Origin: Bacteroidales bacterium
GTDB lineage: Bacteria; Bacteroidota; Bacteroidia; Bacteroidales; UBA932
Reading direction: 5' to 3'
DNA: 64,000 bases
Assembly: GCA_017618115.1 (NCBI GenBank)
Contig: JAFZUX010000014.1
Location: 20,225 to 84,224 of the forward strand
Shown here: positions 1 through 9,233 of the stretch, piece by piece
How the letters are laid out: the number at the start of each line of letters is the position of its first letter
How positions within the stretch are numbered: the first letter of the stretch is position 1
Notes under the pieces: generated by a model
Databases searched by the model: none
What the model was told of the DNA's origin: nothing
Seen by the model: only the letters and a program-made list of their open reading frames with translations
Position numbers and translations under genes: made by a program

Positions 1-1618
1 TCATCTCACCCATAATGTGCTGGCGTGCCTGATTTGCCTGTGCAAGTGCCTTAGCCATAATCTCTTCTGAAAGACCGTCACACTTGATATCCATCTGGGT
101 TGCAGTGATACCGTCTTTGGTTCCGGCAACTTTGAAGTCCATATCTCCAAGGTGATCCTCGTCTCCCAAAATATCTGAAAGGATAGCAAACTTACCATCC
201 TGCTCAATGAGTCCCATTGCAACGCCGGCTACAGGTTTCTTAATCTGAATACCTGCATCCATAAGAGCAAGGCAACCTGCGCAAACGCTTGCCATTGAAC
301 TAGATCCGTTACTCTCAAGAATATCTGAAACAACTCTTATTGCGTAAGGATTCTCCTCTCCTGTAGGAATCATAGGCTTAAGAGCGCGCATTGCAAGGTT
401 ACCGTGACCAATCTCTCTGCGTGATGTTCCTCTTGAGGCTCTTGCCTCTCCGGTTGCAAATGAAGGGAAGTTGTAGTGAAGAACGAAAGGCTCTGTAGAC
501 TGAATGAGCACCTCGTCCATCTCCTTCATATCCAACTTAGTACCAAGAGTTACGGTAGCAAGTGACTGAGTCTCTCCTCTTGTAAAAATTGCACTTCCGT
601 GAGCGCAAGGGAGATAATCTACCTCACACCAAATTGGACGAACCTCTGTAGTCTTTCTACCGTCCAAACGTCTGCCCTCGTTGATGATAAGATCTCTCAT
701 AGCCTTCTTCTCTACGGCTGAGTAATATCTGTTAACCATTGCTGTCTTCTCCTCTCTCTCCTCCTCCGGAATGGTCTCCATAAACTCCTCTTTCAGAGCC
801 TCAAAGGCATCTGTACGCTCCTGCTTTGGCATAGCACTCTTTGCTATCTCATAGCAGCGGTCATAGCAGAACTTTGAGCAGGCCTCTCTAATTGCCTCAT
901 CATTAACCTCGTGGCAATAGGTTCTCTTCTCTCTCTTTCCAACAGCGTCTGTAAGTTCCTCAAGAACTGCACAGTGCTTCTTAATCTCCTGATGGGCGAA
1001 CATAATGGCGCCAAGCATTACCTCCTCGCTAACCTCTTTCATCTCACCCTCAACCATCATAATGTTCTTAGCAGTAGCACCTACCATCAGTTCAAGGTCT
1101 GCATTCTCCAAAGCCTTGAAGCCCGGGTTGATGCAATACTCACCGTTGATTCTTGCAACTCTGACCTCGGAAATTGGTCCGTTGAAAGGAATATCTGAAA
1201 CTGCAAGAGCAGCGGCTGCTGCAAGTCCTGCAAGTGCATCCGGCTGAGTATCAGCCTCTGCAGATATAAGATTAACCGTTACAAATACGGCTGCGTGGAA
1301 ATCTTCCGGGAAGAGAGGTCTCAGTGCACGGTCAATGAGACGTGCAATAAGAATCTCATAATCACTGGCCTTTCCCTCTCTCTTCATAAATCCGCCCGGG
1401 AAACGGCCTGCTGAATAAAATTTCTCTTTGTAATCTACCTGAAGAGGGAGAAAATCAACATCCTCTTCCGCTTCCTTAGCACAAGTAACCGTGGCAAGAA
1501 GCATAGTGCCACCCATCTTTACAACGGCCGAGCCATCTGCCTGCTTGGCCAATTTTCCAGTCTCAATTTCAATTGTTCTTCCGTCTGCGAGCTGGATTGT
1601 TTTCTTAATAATATTCAT
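1..1618 (-). CDS. pnp: Polyribonucleotide nucleotidyltransferase (PNPase), 3' end cut off by the window
   Basis: PNPase degrades RNA 3'-to-5' with phosphate and is a core enzyme of mRNA turnover. The 539 visible residues start [20 protein letters not shown] and contain the first RNase PH domain, the helical linker and most of the second RNase PH domain. The active-site stretch [15 protein letters not shown] lies near residue 489, with the conserved aspartates present. The KH and S1 RNA-binding domains would lie beyond base 1. The ATG at 1618 is 21 bases downstream of the glyA stop, so the two genes are probably co-transcribed. Identification is secure; completeness cannot be judged. Confidence 0.97.
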   Translation of the reverse strand, partial: MNIIKKTIQLADGRTIEIETGKLAKQADGSAVVKMGGTMLLATVTCAKEAEEDVDFLPLQVDYKEKFYSAGRFPGGFMKREGKASDYEILIARLIDRALRPLFPEDFHAAVFVTVNLISAEADTQPDALAGLAAAAALAVSDIPFNGPISEVRVARINGEYCINPGFKALENADLELMVGATAKNIMMVEGEMKEVSEEVMLGAIMFAHQEIKKHCAVLEELTDAVGKREKRTYCHEVNDEAIREACSKFCYDRCYEIAKSAMPKQERTDAFEALKEEFMETIPEEEREEKTAMVNRYYSAVEKKAMRDLIINEGRRLDGRKTTEVRPIWCEVDYLPCAHGSAIFTRGETQSLATVTLGTKLDMKEMDEVLIQSTEPFVLHYNFPSFATGEARASRGTSRREIGHGNLAMRALKPMIPTGEENPYAIRVVSDILESNGSSSMASVCAGCLALMDAGIQIKKPVAGVAMGLIEQDGKFAILSDILGDEDHLGDMDFKVAGTKDGITATQMDIKCDGLSEEIMAKALAQANQARQHIMGEM

Positions 1619-1639
1619 AATCTCGTCTAAATGTTCTCT

Positions 1640-2920
1640 TTACCAGATGTTCAACGGTCTGCCGCTCATCAGCTGTTCTACCTGATGACGTACCTCCTCA
1701 AGTGTCTTTTCATCTGAGATATTGTTGAGCACCTTGTCTATCAAATTGACAACCAATTTGATATCGTTCTCCTTAAGACCTCTTGTAGTAACGGCTGGAG
1801 TACCTACTCTTATACCTGAAGTCTGGAACGGTGAGCGGGTATCAAACGGAACCATATTCTTGTTGACGGTTATATCTGCCTGAACCAGAGTGTTCTCCAC
1901 TACCTTACCGGTAAGATCAGGGAACTTGGTTCTAAGGTCTATCAACATCATGTGGTTGTCTGTTCCGCCGCTTACAACCTTGTAACCTCTTGCCATAAAC
2001 TCCTCTGCCATAACTACTGCGTTGCGGTGTACCTGCTCAACGTAAGTCTTGAACTCAGGCTGCAGTGCCTCAAAGAATGCAACTGCCTTTGCAGCAATAC
2101 AGTGCTCAAGCGGACCGCCCTGAATACCAGGGAATACGGATGAGTTCAGAATGGCGCTCATCATCTTAACCTCTCCCTTAGGAGTCTTAATTCCCCAAGG
2201 ATTTTCAAAGTCCTTACCAACGAGGATTATACCTCCGCGAGGACCTCTGAGTGTCTTATGAGTTGTGGAAGTTACTATGTGTGCATATTTAACAGGGTTC
2301 TTCAAAAGACCCTTTGCAATCAATCCTGCAGGGTGAGCCATATCTACCCAAAGAATAGCTCCTACCTTATCTGCGATGGCTCTCATTCTCTCCCAATCCC
2401 ACTCTCTGGAATATGCTGATGCTCCGCCAATTATAAGTTTAGGCTTATTCTCCAGAGCCTTCTTCTCCATATCATCGTAGTCAATGAGGCCGGTCTCCTT
2501 ATCCAAACCGTAAGCAACGGCGTTGTACATTTTACCTGATACGTTTACAGGGGAACCGTGAGTGAGGTGTCCTCCCATATCCAGGTTAAGACCCATAAAG
2601 GTGTCTCCCGGGTTGATGCAGGCCATCATAACGGCCATGTTTGCCTGTGCGCCTGAGTGAGGCTGTACGTTTGCATACTCTGCGTCAAAAAGCTGGCAGA
2701 TACGGTCTATTGCAACCTGCTCAATCTTGTCAACTTCCTGGCAGCCACCATAATATCTGTGGCCGGGATAGCCCTCTGCATACTTGTTTGTGCATACGCT
2801 TCCCAATGCGGCTAGAACCTGATTACTTACAAAGTTCTCAGAAGCAATAAGTTCTACGCCTCTGCTCTGACGGTTCTCTTCTCTTTTTATAAGTTCGGAT
2901 ATCTCGAGATCTTGTTTCAT
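1640..2920 (-). CDS. glyA: Serine hydroxymethyltransferase
   Basis: This PLP enzyme interconverts serine and glycine while loading one-carbon units on tetrahydrofolate in the cytoplasm. The product has 426 residues, normal for the family. Visible motifs are [14 protein letters not shown], the cofactor-holding [10 protein letters not shown], and [14 protein letters not shown] with the Schiff-base lysine at about K222. It is first in a probable glyA-pnp unit. A Bacteroidota-type -7 element lies about 50 bases upstream of the ATG. Nothing unusual is seen in the protein. Confidence 0.98.
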   Translation of the reverse strand: MKQDLEISELIKREENRQSRGVELIASENFVSNQVLAALGSVCTNKYAEGYPGHRYYGGCQEVDKIEQVAIDRICQLFDAEYANVQPHSGAQANMAVMMACINPGDTFMGLNLDMGGHLTHGSPVNVSGKMYNAVAYGLDKETGLIDYDDMEKKALENKPKLIIGGASAYSREWDWERMRAIADKVGAILWVDMAHPAGLIAKGLLKNPVKYAHIVTSTTHKTLRGPRGGIILVGKDFENPWGIKTPKGEVKMMSAILNSSVFPGIQGGPLEHCIAAKAVAFFEALQPEFKTYVEQVHRNAVVMAEEFMARGYKVVSGGTDNHMMLIDLRTKFPDLTGKVVENTLVQADITVNKNMVPFDTRSPFQTSGIRVGTPAVTTRGLKENDIKLVVNLIDKVLNNISDEKTLEEVRHQVEQLMSGRPLNIW

Positions 2921-2967
2921 ATATTTAAATATTTATCATTTTTAATTTTTAAACTAAACAAAGTGAG

Positions 2968-2975
2968 CAAATATA
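2968..2975 (-). promoter_or_regulatory. Candidate promoter -7 element for glyA (TATATTTG)
   Basis: Read on the minus strand the site is TATATTTG, a full match to the Bacteroidota -7 pattern TAnnTTTG, in an AT-rich gap between two divergent genes. A clear upstream TTTG at the usual distance is not seen, so the assignment rests on one element and on position. Confidence 0.45.
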
Positions 2976-3009
2976 GTAATTTAATTACCTTTACGGAAAA
3001 TAAATTGTT

Positions 3010-3546
3010 ATGAACAGAAAACTTCTGAACAGCGAACTGGGGAGATTGACCGTTGAGGAATTCTCCAAAAGCCGTAAGATTCCTGTTACGGTTGTCCTGG
3101 ACAACGTTCGCAGCCAGTTTAACATAGGCTCAGTCTTCCGCAGCAGTGACGCTTTTGCGGTAGAGAGGGTCATTCTCTGCGGTATCTCCGCCACCCCTCC
3201 GAGCGCGGAGATTCACAAATCCGCCCTGGGAGCGGAACTCTCAATGCAGTGGAAGCACTATGATGAGAGCAAAGAAGCCATCGCGGAGCTAAAGAAAGAG
3301 GGTTATACCATTGTGAGCGTTGAGCAGACGGAGAATTCCGTGACACTTTCCGAGTTCACGCCAAAAGAGGGAGAGAGGTATGCCTTTGTTTTTGGAAATG
3401 AGGTTCACGGGGTGCAGCAGGAGGTGGTGGATATGAGTGACCTCTCTGTTGAAGTTCCACAGTTTGGAACGAAGCACTCTCTGAACGTCTCCGTATGTGT
3501 GGGAGTTGTGCTTTGGGAGGTTGTTCGCAAACTCAAAATTGTTTAA
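3010..3546 (+). CDS. SpoU/TrmH-family RNA 2'-O-methyltransferase
   Basis: A SAM-dependent SPOUT-fold ribose methylase acting on tRNA or rRNA; the target cannot be read from sequence. All three family motifs are present: NIGSVFRSSDAF near residue 40, FGNEVHGV near 128, and PQFGTKHSLNVSVCVGVVLW near the C-terminus. At 178 residues it is a short form, without the extra N-terminal RNA-binding domain of RlmB-like enzymes. It is transcribed divergently from glyA and followed 35 bases later by the ypfJ-like gene. Confidence 0.9.
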   Translation: MNRKLLNSELGRLTVEEFSKSRKIPVTVVLDNVRSQFNIGSVFRSSDAFAVERVILCGISATPPSAEIHKSALGAELSMQWKHYDESKEAIAELKKEGYTIVSVEQTENSVTLSEFTPKEGERYAFVFGNEVHGVQQEVVDMSDLSVEVPQFGTKHSLNVSVCVGVVLWEVVRKLKIV

Positions 3547-3581
3547 ATTTGTACTAGACAAATCAATAAAAAACAATAACT

Positions 3582-4457
3582 ATGAGACTAGAAGGAAGAA
3601 GAACCAGTTCCAACGTAGATGACCGCAGAGGTATGTCTACCGGACAGAAGGCCGGAATGGGAATTGGAGGACTTATAATCATTGGTCTGATTACCTGGAT
3701 TTTAGGCGGCAACCCACTTAGCGTTCTGCAGGAAGCGGGATCAGAGGGAGGACTTCTCAGCGGCGGTACACAGACTGCACAGAACTACACCCCAACCGCT
3801 GAAGAAGAGGAACTTGCAGAGTTCTCAAAGAAGATTCTTGCAAGTACTGAGGATGTATGGAAAGAGATTTTCAGAGATCAGGTTGGAGCGGAGTACGAAC
3901 CTCCTAAGATGGTTCTCTTCACCAACTCAGTTCAGACAGGATGCGGCGGTGCAACAAGTTCCGTAGGACCGTTCTATTGCTCTGCAGATAAGGCACTTTA
4001 CATAGACCTATCTTTCTTCAGTTCAATGAAGCAGCAACTGGGTGCAGACGGTGAATTTGCTTACGCTTACGTTATTGCTCACGAGGTTGGACACCACGTA
4101 GAAAACCTTCTGGGTGTGCTTGGTCAGGTTCATCAGAAGATGCAGCAGGCAGACAAAACTACCGCCAACAAGTGGAGCGTAAGGCTTGAGCTTCAGGCAG
4201 ATTTCCTTGCCGGAGTTTGGGGACACCATGAGAACAAAATGTTCAACTCCATAGACGAGCAGGATATTCAGAACGCCATCAACTGTTCAAAGGTGATTGG
4301 AGATGACTACCTGCAGAAGAAGGCTCAGGGCTACACAGTTCCGGATGCCTTCACTCACGGAACTTCCGCTCAGAGAGAGAGATGGCTCAAGAAGGGACTC
4401 CGCACCGGAGACCTCCGTCAGGGAGACACCTACTCTGTAAGTGAGAGCCAGTTGTAA
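3582..4457 (+). CDS. YpfJ-like neutral zinc metallopeptidase, membrane anchored
   Basis: The 291-residue protein belongs to the KPN_02809/YpfJ family of putative zinc proteases, whose physiological substrate is unknown. A basic N-terminus is followed by one membrane segment (about residues 26-42, GMGIGGLIIIGLITWILGG), so the catalytic part should face the periplasm. HEVGH at residues 167-171 is the zinc-binding motif. GCGGATSSVGPFYCSADKAL upstream and LELQADFLAGVWGHH downstream are typical of the family. It may share a transcript with the next gene, 17 bases away. Confidence 0.88.
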   Translation: MRLEGRRTSSNVDDRRGMSTGQKAGMGIGGLIIIGLITWILGGNPLSVLQEAGSEGGLLSGGTQTAQNYTPTAEEEELAEFSKKILASTEDVWKEIFRDQVGAEYEPPKMVLFTNSVQTGCGGATSSVGPFYCSADKALYIDLSFFSSMKQQLGADGEFAYAYVIAHEVGHHVENLLGVLGQVHQKMQQADKTTANKWSVRLELQADFLAGVWGHHENKMFNSIDEQDIQNAINCSKVIGDDYLQKKAQGYTVPDAFTHGTSAQRERWLKKGLRTGDLRQGDTYSVSESQL

Positions 4458-4474
4458 TCTTTAACCTTACATCA

Positions 4475-5071
4475 ATGAAAAGATTTTCTATTTCTTTCTC
4501 AGCGATAGCTGTAGCCTTTCTACTGGTATTCAGCACCTCACAAGCTCCGGCACAGAGCATAGGCAACACCATTTCCGGCATTGCCAACTTTGTTGCGGGC
4601 AAGATAAAGGTAACCCAGGCACAGATTATTGGAACCTGGAAATACTCCTCTCCGGGCTGCGCCTTTACTAGCGAGAGTTTCTTTGCCGAGGCCGGAGGAA
4701 GCGTTGCCGCGGCAGAGGTAAAAGACAGACTTAAAGAGTATTACGCAATGGTGGGCGTTAATTCTTCCAACACCACCTTCACCTTTACCGCAGACAATAA
4801 GTTCAAGGCAAACATAGACGGTTTCCCTTGGAGCGGCACATACAAGTATGATCCTAAAACGGGCGCCATCAAGTTAAAAAGCCTTCTGATGACAAGTACC
4901 GCCTACATAACACGCACCACTAAAGGCATCAGTTTAAACTTTGAATCCCAGAAACTTCTGACCATCCTTCAGTCTGCGGCAGCACTCTCCGGTGATTCCA
5001 AGATTCAGACTTTAGGTAAACTTAGCAAAAACTACAAGGGCCTCCGCGTGGGCTTTGAATTGAAGAAGTAA
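4475..5071 (+). CDS. Secreted DUF4923-like protein of unknown function
   Basis: The 198-residue product has a signal peptide ending near SQAPAQ, then a helical stretch and a beta-rich C-terminal half with a lipocalin-like look (IIGTWKYSSPGCAF, TFTFTADNKFKANIDGFPWSGTYKYD). This layout resembles DUF4923 proteins of Bacteroidales. No catalytic residues are recognisable. It lies 17 bases after the ypfJ-like gene and is followed by a strong bidirectional terminator. The family name is a pattern match from memory and is less certain than the secretion call. Confidence 0.65.
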   Translation: MKRFSISFSAIAVAFLLVFSTSQAPAQSIGNTISGIANFVAGKIKVTQAQIIGTWKYSSPGCAFTSESFFAEAGGSVAAAEVKDRLKEYYAMVGVNSSNTTFTFTADNKFKANIDGFPWSGTYKYDPKTGAIKLKSLLMTSTAYITRTTKGISLNFESQKLLTILQSAAALSGDSKIQTLGKLSKNYKGLRVGFELKK

Positions 5072-5094
5072 GAGATACAAGAAACAAAAAAAAG

Positions 5095-5128
5095 AGAGCG
5101 GGCAGCAAAAAACTGTCCGCTCTTTTTT
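5095..5128. terminator. Bidirectional intrinsic terminator
   Basis: An 11-bp stem (AGAGCGGGCAG / CTGTCCGCTCT, one G-T pair) with a 7-base A-rich loop is followed by a T run on the plus strand and preceded by an A run that serves the minus strand. It sits between the convergent DUF4923-like and metalloprotease genes and can stop both. Confidence 0.88.
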
Positions 5129-5142
5129 ACTGATAATCAATA

Positions 5143-7764
5143 TTATTCAAAGAGGTTGCAGCAACCAAAGATTTCTTCTGCCTCATCTATGAAAGGCATA
5201 GGATTGTTGTTAGATGGAGTTGAACTCTTCTGTCTCTGGTCTGTGATTGCACGTCTTACTCTCTCATAGAGGAATTTGTTATGTGCTCCGTTTAAGGTAG
5301 TTGCAGAGGTTGCGGCTGCTTTGAACTTGTTCTGCAGCATCTCCAACTGACCCAGCAGCATAGAGGAAACATCACTGTTACCGCTCTCCTCCGGAGTGTA
5401 AATAACCATCATTCCGCCGGTAGAATTTCCGTTGCCGCTGCCGGTGTACATATTGCAAAGTGTCTGAACATAAATCTTTTGCAGCAGTCTCTTATAAGCA
5501 GCCTCCTGAGGGTCTGCAGGCATTGGAGAGAATACAATGGCGTTCATATCATTGAAGTAGTTCTCAATGGTGTAAGCGCTCTTGCCGTTTGCAACCTCTG
5601 CCTTGCACATATTGTCAAGAACACGGTTATCCATAAGTTTCCCGATGGTTCCCTTGTAGATGCCGCTCATTACATCCAGTTTGTTCTTCTTGGTCTTCTT
5701 GAATATCTCATCTTTAAGCAACCACTTAGGAGTTGTAAAGAAGTGTTTCTTAAGGAAATTCAAGGCCTCCTGCTGTTTTGCCTTTGGAACAAATGTGCGG
5801 ATATCGCCCGGCTCGTCTGAGAGTTTCTCCTCAGAGTAGATACCGCCGATATATTTTGCAACGTGGTTCACATATCTCTTGTACTGGCTTACAACCTGGT
5901 CATAAATGTCTGACAGATTGGTGTATGGCTCGTTAGGAGTTGCAGTCCAGGTTTCAATGTTGTTCATTATAACCTTAAGGTTGTTCATACCAACCTCATT
6001 GCTCTCCATCTGGTTAAAGCCCAGATCCTCACTCTGATAGCGAGGGTCACTAGGATCACTCTCCGTTCCGAACTTGTAGATTCCGGTAGGATCTTTCAGC
6101 TTCTCCGTAACCATCTTCTTTAAGAACTCGCTCTCAGATTTTGGATCATTGAACTGAGGATAGTATCTGTAGCCCCACTCAATAGCCCACATATCGTAAG
6201 GACCAATGCAAGGGAAAAGAAGGTTCTGAGGAATGTTGTCCTTCTCCTCTGCAAGATAGAGGAAGCGTGCGTAATCCATTATAGATGAAGCGTGTCCGTA
6301 CTTCTTCAGGAACTCAACATCCTTAAGGTTCTGAACGGTGTAGATAGGACAGTTGCTGCCGGTAAAGTTGTGACGCAATCCAAGAGTGTGACCAACCTCG
6401 TGAGAAGAAACAAAGCGGATAAGCTCTCCCATAAGTTCCGTAGGGAGTTTCATGTTTCTTGCCATAGGGTCTGAAGGTGAGCACTGTACAAAGTACCAGT
6501 TTCTCAAAAGGTTCATTACGTTGTGATACCAGTTGATGTGAGTTTCAATAACCTCACCGCTTCTTGGGTCAGATACGTGAGGACCGCTTGCGTTTGCTAC
6601 GTCAGACGGCTTATAAACTATAGCTGAGTGAGTTGCATCCTCCAAAGACCAGGTAGGATCCTCTTTTGGAGTAGGAGCAACCTTTGCCATAATTGCATTT
6701 TTGAAACCGGCCTTTTCAAATGCAGGCTGCCAATCGTTAACACCCTGAATCAAATAAGGCACCCACTCCTTTGGAGTAGAAGGGTCTATATATATCACGA
6801 TAGGTTTCTGAGGCTCAACCAGTTCTCCGTTCAGATACTTCTGCAGATCTTCCGGTTTAGGCTCCAGACGCCAGCGTGCTACAATGGAAACTCTCTCCAC
6901 TCCCTGAGGGTTCATATCAAAGTCTGTATATCTAACGGTAAAGTAACCAACTCTAGGATCTACAATACGAGCCTTCATAGGTTCCTTTGGAAGGAGAACC
7001 ATAGAGGCGTTGTACTCGTAGGTTGCAGACTGTCCGTTCTCTTTGCCGTAAGTTATAACGCTCTTAAACTCAGTGTTTATAGGGAATGTCTTAATACCTG
7101 CAACGTATGAGCGGTCTTTCATAATTCCCTGCAGAGAGAAGGTACGTTTAATGTACTTGTTGTAGTGCAGAAGTGAGTTCTCCGTAAGCAGGAAGTTGGT
7201 TACGTCAATAACGTTCTCCGTCTTGTTCTCATTCTGTGCTACAATATCAAATGAAGCAACAATAGCCGCTGTATTTGAGTTCTTTACGTTCTGAGCCATC
7301 TCACCTGTAGCCCTCTCTCTAAGGAGAACCTGATGCAGGAAAATCTTGTTGCCGGGACCCTTGGAGAATCTTACCATGCTCTCTGCAACAGCGTCTCCGG
7401 CATAACCGTTGAAACTTCTGCGTGCACCCTCGGCACTCTTTGCAATTCTGGAAACCAGCTCAATATCTCTTCCAATAATGGAGTCATTGATTGTGATGTA
7501 GAACTTATCATCCTGATTATAAACGGTTGTTAAACCCTTCATAACCTTTGCATCTTTCTTAACGAATTTTTCCAGTGATTCAGGAGCCTTCTTCTTAGCC
7601 TGACCACCAGGTTGATTAGCTCCGCCCGGACCTTGCATTCCCTGAGGCGGTGTAGGAAATTCTCTGTTCTGTGCAGAGGCCTGCTCTGTGCTCAAAAACA
7701 GAACTGAGGCAATGCAAACAGCTGACAATAAGGTTGTCAGTCTCATTTTTTTGGTAGAAAACAT
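5143..7764 (-). CDS. Large secreted zinc-dependent metalloprotease (DUF5117/DUF5118-like)
   Basis: The 873-residue protein begins MFSTKKMRLTTLL with a signal peptide ending near QASAQ, then a Pro/Gly/Gln-rich linker before the folded part. HEVGHTLGLRH at residues 455-465 is an extended metzincin-type zinc motif, HExxHxxGxxH. Such proteins are widespread in Bacteroidota and annotated as zinc-dependent metalloproteases with DUF5117 and DUF5118 domains; substrates are unknown. The frame stays open upstream of 7764, but those residues do not resemble a signal sequence. An internal ATG at 7746 (MRLTTLL) would also give a working signal peptide. Confidence 0.9.
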   Translation of the reverse strand: MFSTKKMRLTTLLSAVCIASVLFLSTEQASAQNREFPTPPQGMQGPGGANQPGGQAKKKAPESLEKFVKKDAKVMKGLTTVYNQDDKFYITINDSIIGRDIELVSRIAKSAEGARRSFNGYAGDAVAESMVRFSKGPGNKIFLHQVLLRERATGEMAQNVKNSNTAAIVASFDIVAQNENKTENVIDVTNFLLTENSLLHYNKYIKRTFSLQGIMKDRSYVAGIKTFPINTEFKSVITYGKENGQSATYEYNASMVLLPKEPMKARIVDPRVGYFTVRYTDFDMNPQGVERVSIVARWRLEPKPEDLQKYLNGELVEPQKPIVIYIDPSTPKEWVPYLIQGVNDWQPAFEKAGFKNAIMAKVAPTPKEDPTWSLEDATHSAIVYKPSDVANASGPHVSDPRSGEVIETHINWYHNVMNLLRNWYFVQCSPSDPMARNMKLPTELMGELIRFVSSHEVGHTLGLRHNFTGSNCPIYTVQNLKDVEFLKKYGHASSIMDYARFLYLAEEKDNIPQNLLFPCIGPYDMWAIEWGYRYYPQFNDPKSESEFLKKMVTEKLKDPTGIYKFGTESDPSDPRYQSEDLGFNQMESNEVGMNNLKVIMNNIETWTATPNEPYTNLSDIYDQVVSQYKRYVNHVAKYIGGIYSEEKLSDEPGDIRTFVPKAKQQEALNFLKKHFFTTPKWLLKDEIFKKTKKNKLDVMSGIYKGTIGKLMDNRVLDNMCKAEVANGKSAYTIENYFNDMNAIVFSPMPADPQEAAYKRLLQKIYVQTLCNMYTGSGNGNSTGGMMVIYTPEESGNSDVSSMLLGQLEMLQNKFKAAATSATTLNGAHNKFLYERVRRAITDQRQKSSTPSNNNPMPFIDEAEEIFGCCNLFE

Positions 7765-7797
7765 AATAGAACGGTTATTTATAAAATTACTTTGAGA

Positions 7798-7805
7798 CAA
7801 AATTA
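7798..7805 (-). promoter_or_regulatory. Candidate -7 element (TAATTTTG) for the metalloprotease gene
   Basis: On the minus strand TAATTTTG matches TAnnTTTG, 33 bases upstream of the chosen ATG. That supports the start at 7764 rather than a longer protein. No convincing -33 TTTG is seen. Confidence 0.35.
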
Positions 7806-7822
7806 ACGAATCTTTTCTGCAT

Positions 7823-9028
7823 TTAATACAGGAAACCAAATAACCAGAGTGGAATACGGTTGCCGTGTCCCACTTCGGTGTCATCTACAGCAAGGAAACT
7901 GTCGGGTATATCAGCTATTTGATCGAAAGTTTTACTCTTTCCTCCTATCTCGAACAGATATTTGCCATCAACCAGGAAATCACCACATTGAGGATAGGTA
8001 ATGTTGTGGTTCACTTTCAACTGGCTGAGGAAGAAGGTTTCCCTTTCATTGCCCTTATCAACGAAAGGACAGAGTACATGCATCAAGTTTGTATTACCCA
8101 AAAAGATCTTTTCAGGTTTTGTCAGGGATTTATAGTTTTTAGCCTTTGTTTTAAGAAGCCCCAATACCTGAGCCCTATCAATTGCATATAACATTCTGAG
8201 ACCTAACTGATTATCTGTAGAAAGCTGCCGCCAAAGCTCAGACATATTCGGTTCAAACGGAATATGCTCACTAATAATCATAAGCAATTTCTTAACCTTC
8301 TGGAGTGTTTCAAAGGTAACTATTTCCACTGCCGGTAAGTCAGAGTCAATAACGACCAAAACTGTCTCACGCAGACGCATTGGGAAATCTTCTATAGACT
8401 CCTGATAGAAGGGATAGTATCCATGTTCAAGATATTCTTCAAATAATGGAGCAACCTTTATCTTACTGACTATCTTCATAGCCTCTTTGACATGACCTAA
8501 AAGGATTTGTTCAAGGGAAAGTGCGTTGCTGTGATATTTGTCTTCCATTTCAAGGTATTCTCGGAATGAAAGCCCATAAAGGGTATAAGTGGTCTGACGT
8601 CTAGACATATCCACTTTAGCATTGTCCATAACAAGAAGGGAACTACTGGTATAGACTATACTCAAATCCGGATAACCATCATAGATATTCTTCAGCAATG
8701 AAGACCAGCCCTCGTAACGGTGAACTTCATCCAAATACAAACGGGATATTCCGTGTCTGTAAGCCCAGTCAACCAAATCCATCAGACTATGCGTTGAGAA
8801 CCATAAATCATCTAGAGAAGCATAGAGAGTCTTATCTATATTCTCGTAACTATCAAGAATGTGTTGCAGTAACATCGTTGTTTTACCAACGCCACGAGCT
8901 CCTTTGATACTGATAATCCTAGCTTTCCAGTTAATTTGGCTATACAAATATCTTTTGAATCGTAGACTTACCTTCGCAATTTTTCTGTGATAGGTATCAA
9001 ATAAAGGTTGAAGATCAAGTGGTTCCAT
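7823..9028 (-). CDS. AAA-type ATPase with C-terminal DUF4143-like region
   Basis: A 401-residue ATPase of the large, poorly understood bacterial family annotated as ATP-binding protein (AAA_14 plus DUF4143). The Walker A motif GARGVGKTT lies near residue 44 and the Walker B motif RLYLDEVH near 97. VYTSSSLLVM resembles sensor 1, and the C-terminal third carries a nuclease-fold-like stretch (DFLVDGKYLFEIGGKSK). It stands alone, flanked by AT-rich DNA, two operator-like repeats and a gene remnant, which suggests lateral arrival. The cellular role is unknown; no toxin or antitoxin partner is seen nearby. Confidence 0.85.
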   Translation of the reverse strand: MEPLDLQPLFDTYHRKIAKVSLRFKRYLYSQINWKARIISIKGARGVGKTTMLLQHILDSYENIDKTLYASLDDLWFSTHSLMDLVDWAYRHGISRLYLDEVHRYEGWSSLLKNIYDGYPDLSIVYTSSSLLVMDNAKVDMSRRQTTYTLYGLSFREYLEMEDKYHSNALSLEQILLGHVKEAMKIVSKIKVAPLFEEYLEHGYYPFYQESIEDFPMRLRETVLVVIDSDLPAVEIVTFETLQKVKKLLMIISEHIPFEPNMSELWRQLSTDNQLGLRMLYAIDRAQVLGLLKTKAKNYKSLTKPEKIFLGNTNLMHVLCPFVDKGNERETFFLSQLKVNHNITYPQCGDFLVDGKYLFEIGGKSKTFDQIADIPDSFLAVDDTEVGHGNRIPLWLFGFLY

Positions 9029-9053
9029 TAAAGCGTCTATTTATGTTTCACCG

Positions 9054-9061
9054 CAAAGTTA
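9054..9061 (-). promoter_or_regulatory. Candidate -7 element (TAACTTTG) of the ATPase gene
   Basis: TAACTTTG on the minus strand fits TAnnTTTG, 25 bases upstream of the ATPase ATG. The operator-like repeat at 9070-9087 begins 9 bases upstream and would cover the -33 region. Confidence 0.45.
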
Positions 9062-9069
9062 ATATTTTT

Positions 9070-9119
9070 TATAGTTACAACCATAAAAAAAATAAAAATT
9101 TTATAGCCACAACCATAAA
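9070..9119 (-). repeat. Two 18-bp operator-like direct repeats, 32 bp apart
   Basis: On the minus strand TTATGGTTGTAACTATAA (within 9070-9087) and TTATGGTTGTGGCTATAA (within 9102-9119) differ at two positions. Their starts are 32 bp apart, about three helical turns. The proximal copy is itself a near palindrome, with half sites TTATgGTT and AACtATAA, and overlaps the promoter of the ATPase gene. This looks like a paired binding site for a regulator, possibly the ATPase itself. Confidence 0.6.
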
Positions 9120-9134
9120 CTCAATCTCTTTGTA

Positions 9135-9233
9135 GGCAACACACTGCGTACTGCCATAAATACCGCCTGTGGTAATACTGCATTAGTGGACGGGGACAAC
9201 AACTTCTACTGGTCTAGTTCGGATAATTTTTAG
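9135..9233 (+). pseudogene. C-terminal remnant of a surface or lipoprotein gene
   Basis: Read on the plus strand the sequence gives about 32 codons ending in VDGDNNFYWSSSDNF and a TAG stop. There is no start codon, and the upstream AT-rich operator region breaks any longer frame. YWSS endings after a GD/GN-rich stretch are typical of Bacteroidota extracellular proteins such as DUF1566-like and fimbrillin-type lipoproteins. It is therefore probably the tail of a gene lost in a rearrangement. The rest of 9120-9229 holds nothing else recognisable. Confidence 0.4.

Noticed and set aside
2921-3009. Glycine or other riboswitch upstream of glyA
   Set aside because: The gap is short and AT-rich, and no conserved aptamer core could be seen; only a promoter-like element is supported.
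5479-5820. Open frames opposite the metalloprotease, AlaS and other genes
   Set aside because: They lie antisense to well-supported genes, lack family motifs and follow the codon structure of the true strand.
7823-9028. Toxin-antitoxin or abortive-infection pair around the ATPase
   Set aside because: No small partner gene lies on either side; only repeats and a gene remnant were found.
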